18,052 bases of DNA from Legionellales bacterium UBA4722. Lineage in GTDB: Bacteria > Pseudomonadota > Gammaproteobacteria > DSM-16500. Positions 16,463 through 18,052 of the stretch are shown piece after piece. Position 1 is the first letter of the stretch. The number at the start of each line of letters is the position of its first letter. The stretch is taken from positions 1 to 18,052 of the forward strand of contig DHJK01000057.1 in the NCBI GenBank assembly GCA_002404295.1, read 5' to 3'. The notes below the pieces were generated by a model. The model did not search any database. It saw only the letters and a program-made list of their open reading frames with translations, and was not told the origin of the DNA. Both the position numbers and the translations under genes were made by a program.

Positions 16463-16966
16463 ATGACTAAACCTAAAGGTATTTTCATTGTCGGACATAT
16501 GGGCGCAGGAAAATCTTTATTTGCTAAGGCCTTGGCTGAAAAACTTGGCTGGCAATATGTCGATGCCAATCTTGGTTTAGAACGGTATTATGGGCGGCGC
16601 TTGAATGAAATCATCGGCATACAAGGCGAAGAAGCATTTCATCAATCTGAAGCGGAAGTATTATCTTATTATATTGGCAAACAGAATGTTGTGGTAACCA
16701 TGGAGGATGGCGTCATTACCACAGAAAAAAATAGAAAATTGTTATCATCAGAATTTGTAATCTATTTGAAGGTAAGTACACCGGTGCAAATTGAGCGTAC
16801 TTCATATGGGTTGCCTCCACTTTTTCCAATCGCAGATCAAAAAGCATTCTTTGATAAATTACATCTTGAGCGTGACCACTTATTTGAAGAAGTAGCTACG
16901 CTAACCATAGAATCTATCTCTGTTGAGAAAGATGTGGATAAAGTAATAAAAGCACTTGAAGGATAG
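16463..16966 (+). CDS. Shikimate-kinase-like P-loop protein with altered substrate-site residues
   Basis: 167 residues, normal for the AroK family; AGGGAAC is about 10 nt before the ATG. The Walker A motif is intact (GHMGAGKS, 11-18), and the overall AroK pattern is clear: YVDANLGLE, GEEAFHQSEAEVL, FVIYLKV and LERDHLFEEVA. Positions that bind shikimate in AroK are changed, however. The second Asp of DxD is Asn36, the Arg of the usual FR is His60, and the GGG motif reads EDG (81-83). Only the late Arg (R137) is kept. The lid RxxRPLL is RTSYGLPPLFP. It is therefore probably an ATP-dependent small-molecule kinase with another substrate, or a decaying copy, not the housekeeping AroK. No other aromatic-pathway gene is near. 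The gene may share a transcript with the acetyltransferase 60 bases downstream. Confidence 0.8.
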   Translation: MTKPKGIFIVGHMGAGKSLFAKALAEKLGWQYVDANLGLERYYGRRLNEIIGIQGEEAFHQSEAEVLSYYIGKQNVVVTMEDGVITTEKNRKLLSSEFVIYLKVSTPVQIERTSYGLPPLFPIADQKAFFDKLHLERDHLFEEVATLTIESISVEKDVDKVIKALEG

Positions 16967-17026
16967 ATATTTTAAATTGAATTGGGAAAAATTTATTAGA
17001 GAAACATGGAGTAAAGCGAAAAATAA

Positions 17027-17566
17027 ATGATAAAAACAATATTACAATTTACATCAATTAATTCTTTTTCTACAGAAAGGCTGCTTGCTGAAAAAGTGAC
17101 GGAGCATGATCTAGAAAAATTTCGCCTCATGCATACTAATGAAGAGGTCATGCGTACATTGGGCGGATTGCGAAATGAAGAACAAACCATTGACAATTTA
17201 AGTTGGAATTTAAAACAATGGGTAGATAATGGTTTTGGTCTGTGGATGTTCTACTTAAAGGACACTCATGAATGGATTGGGCGCGGAGGACTGCGCCGAA
17301 TTGAAGTTGGCGGTAATACAGAAGTAGAAATTGGTTATGCTTTAATGCCAAAATTTTGGAACCATGGTTTTGCCACCGAAATAACCAAAGCTTGTATTGA
17401 AATTGCATTTGAAGTCATTCGCCTTGATGCTATTGTTAGCTTTACACTGACAACCAATAAATCTTCACAACGCGTGATGAAAAAAGCAGGGTTTGAATAT
17501 GAACGCGATATTATTCATGCTGATCTACCGCATGTTTTATACAGAATGAAAAATACGCACAAATAG
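17027..17566 (+). CDS. GNAT N-acetyltransferase, RimJ/RimL type
   Basis: 179 residues, the usual size of the Acetyltransf_3 group. Landmarks are an N-terminal strand with TERLLAEKVTEHDLEKF (16-32), GLWMFYLK and WIGRGGLR (71-90), and VEIGYALMPKFWNHGFATE (100-118), the last carrying the acetyl-CoA-binding loop equivalent to GxGxAT. NKSSQRVMKKAGFEYE (144-159) contains the family's N..S..VM.K.GF motif. These enzymes move acetyl from acetyl-CoA to protein N-termini or to drug or metabolite amines; the substrate cannot be told here. The start is supported weakly: GGAG is 15 nt away, further than normal. The gap to the upstream kinase-like gene is 60 bases in the same direction. Confidence 0.88.
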   Translation: MIKTILQFTSINSFSTERLLAEKVTEHDLEKFRLMHTNEEVMRTLGGLRNEEQTIDNLSWNLKQWVDNGFGLWMFYLKDTHEWIGRGGLRRIEVGGNTEVEIGYALMPKFWNHGFATEITKACIEIAFEVIRLDAIVSFTLTTNKSSQRVMKKAGFEYERDIIHADLPHVLYRMKNTHK

Positions 17567-17679
17567 TAGTGTGTTTCTGATTAAAAAAATGAAAATTTTT
17601 AAAACAATCAGTTTAACTGTTGTCGGTAGCTTTATTAAAATAAAAAATTTGCGTATTTTAGTTTGTAGGTGAGGAAGTA

Positions 17680-18036
17680 ATGATGATTTATAGAATAGTA
17701 TACGAAGCAAATCCCCACCCTGACGATGTTCAATTACTTAATAATGGTATCGCTGAAAATACAAAACAAAAAAGAGAAATGAAACCGCTGGATTTTTTTG
17801 CTTTTTTTATTCGAGATGAAAATGAAAAAATTGTTGGCGGATGTGCTGGTGATAATATGTATGGGTGCTTCTATGTTGGACAACTTTGGGTGGAAGAAGA
17901 ATTACGAAAAAAAGGTTATGGCACTAAGTTAATGCATGAAGCCGAAAATATTGCTAAAAAAAGTGGATGCAATTTCATGGCGGTTAACACATTTGATTGG
18001 GAAGCACTCGATTTCTACAAGAAATTTGACCATTAG
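17680..18036 (+). CDS. GNAT acetyltransferase, truncated at the C-terminus
   Basis: 118 residues; GAGGA lies about 6 nt before tandem ATG codons. The core is intact: IVGGCAGDNMYG (51-62), VGQLWVEEELRKKGYGTKLM (66-85) with the acetyl-CoA loop RKKGYGT, and GCNFMAVNTFDWEALDFYKK (96-115). Relatives of this type carry on after FYKK with a Gly and roughly 25 more residues forming the last strands. Here the frame ends FYKKFDH and stops, immediately before AGGGTCAGGCTTGCACAA at the window edge. The C-terminal strand that lines the substrate site is therefore missing. I infer a recent truncation, perhaps by an inserted element beginning there, so activity is doubtful. Confidence 0.75.
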   Translation: MMIYRIVYEANPHPDDVQLLNNGIAENTKQKREMKPLDFFAFFIRDENEKIVGGCAGDNMYGCFYVGQLWVEEELRKKGYGTKLMHEAENIAKKSGCNFMAVNTFDWEALDFYKKFDH

Positions 18037-18052
18037 GGTCAGGCTTGCACAA
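18035..18052. repeat. Possible mobile-element edge motif
   Basis: AGGGTCAGGCTTGCACAA follows directly on the premature stop of the acetyltransferase. A related string, GGGGTCTTGCACAA, occurs at 4831-4844, sharing GGGTC and the 9-mer CTTGCACAA. From memory, similar GGTCAGG...CTTGCA strings border REP-type or Y1-transposase elements in some gammaproteobacteria. The window ends here, so this stays tentative. Confidence 0.3.

Noticed and set aside
1..18052. CRISPR array, tRNA or rRNA genes
   Set aside because: No regularly spaced repeats, no cloverleaf with TTCRA and CCA-end features, and no rRNA signature were found on either strand by eye.

Overview
The window is AT-rich DNA with bacterial gene structure: Shine-Dalgarno sites, short spacers and no introns. 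Much of it encodes large helical-repeat proteins of eukaryotic type: ankyrin, PPR-like, TPR-like, and one giant protein of unknown family. That mix, beside ordinary bacterial genes (MerR regulator, GNAT acetyltransferases, shikimate-kinase-like protein), suggests an intracellular gammaproteobacterium of the Legionella/Coxiella/Berkiella kind. The organism is inferred from gene style; no rRNA or marker gene is present.

Left part (1-12534): five long genes, most with their own ribosome site and no tight operon spacing. A minus-strand frame is open from 4743 to the left edge (1581 codons, no stop), so this gene is incomplete. Its translation is built of about three diverged copies of a 540-600-residue helical module. 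Next, also on the minus strand, is a 700-residue protein with a YopT-like Cys/His/Asp arrangement in the N-terminal half and about six ankyrin repeats behind it. A plus-strand 570-residue PPR-like protein follows. Then come two minus-strand genes: a TPR protein with a low-complexity tail, and a 677-residue helical protein with a charged coiled coil and a compact C-terminal domain. These are candidate secreted host-interaction proteins, but no secretion genes are in view.

Middle (12535-13308): about 770 bases without a gene. They hold a 17-bp imperfect stem enclosing smaller hairpins, a terminator-like hairpin, and a GC-rich block whose three arms form two mutually exclusive hairpins. Both hairpins become fully paired, with G-U wobbles, only in minus-strand RNA, and one is followed by a T6 run.

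Right part (13309-18052): ordinary but partly decayed genes. There is a small PnuC-like membrane protein (minus). A short-chain dehydrogenase follows (plus), frameshifted and lacking its catalytic Tyr. Then come a TipAL-like MerR regulator (minus) with a textbook 19-bp-spacer promoter and operator, a shikimate-kinase-like protein with changed substrate residues, a RimJ/RimL-type acetyltransferase, and a second acetyltransferase that stops just after its FYKK motif. A GGGTC...CTTGCACAA motif follows that stop at the window edge and also occurs upstream of the giant gene.
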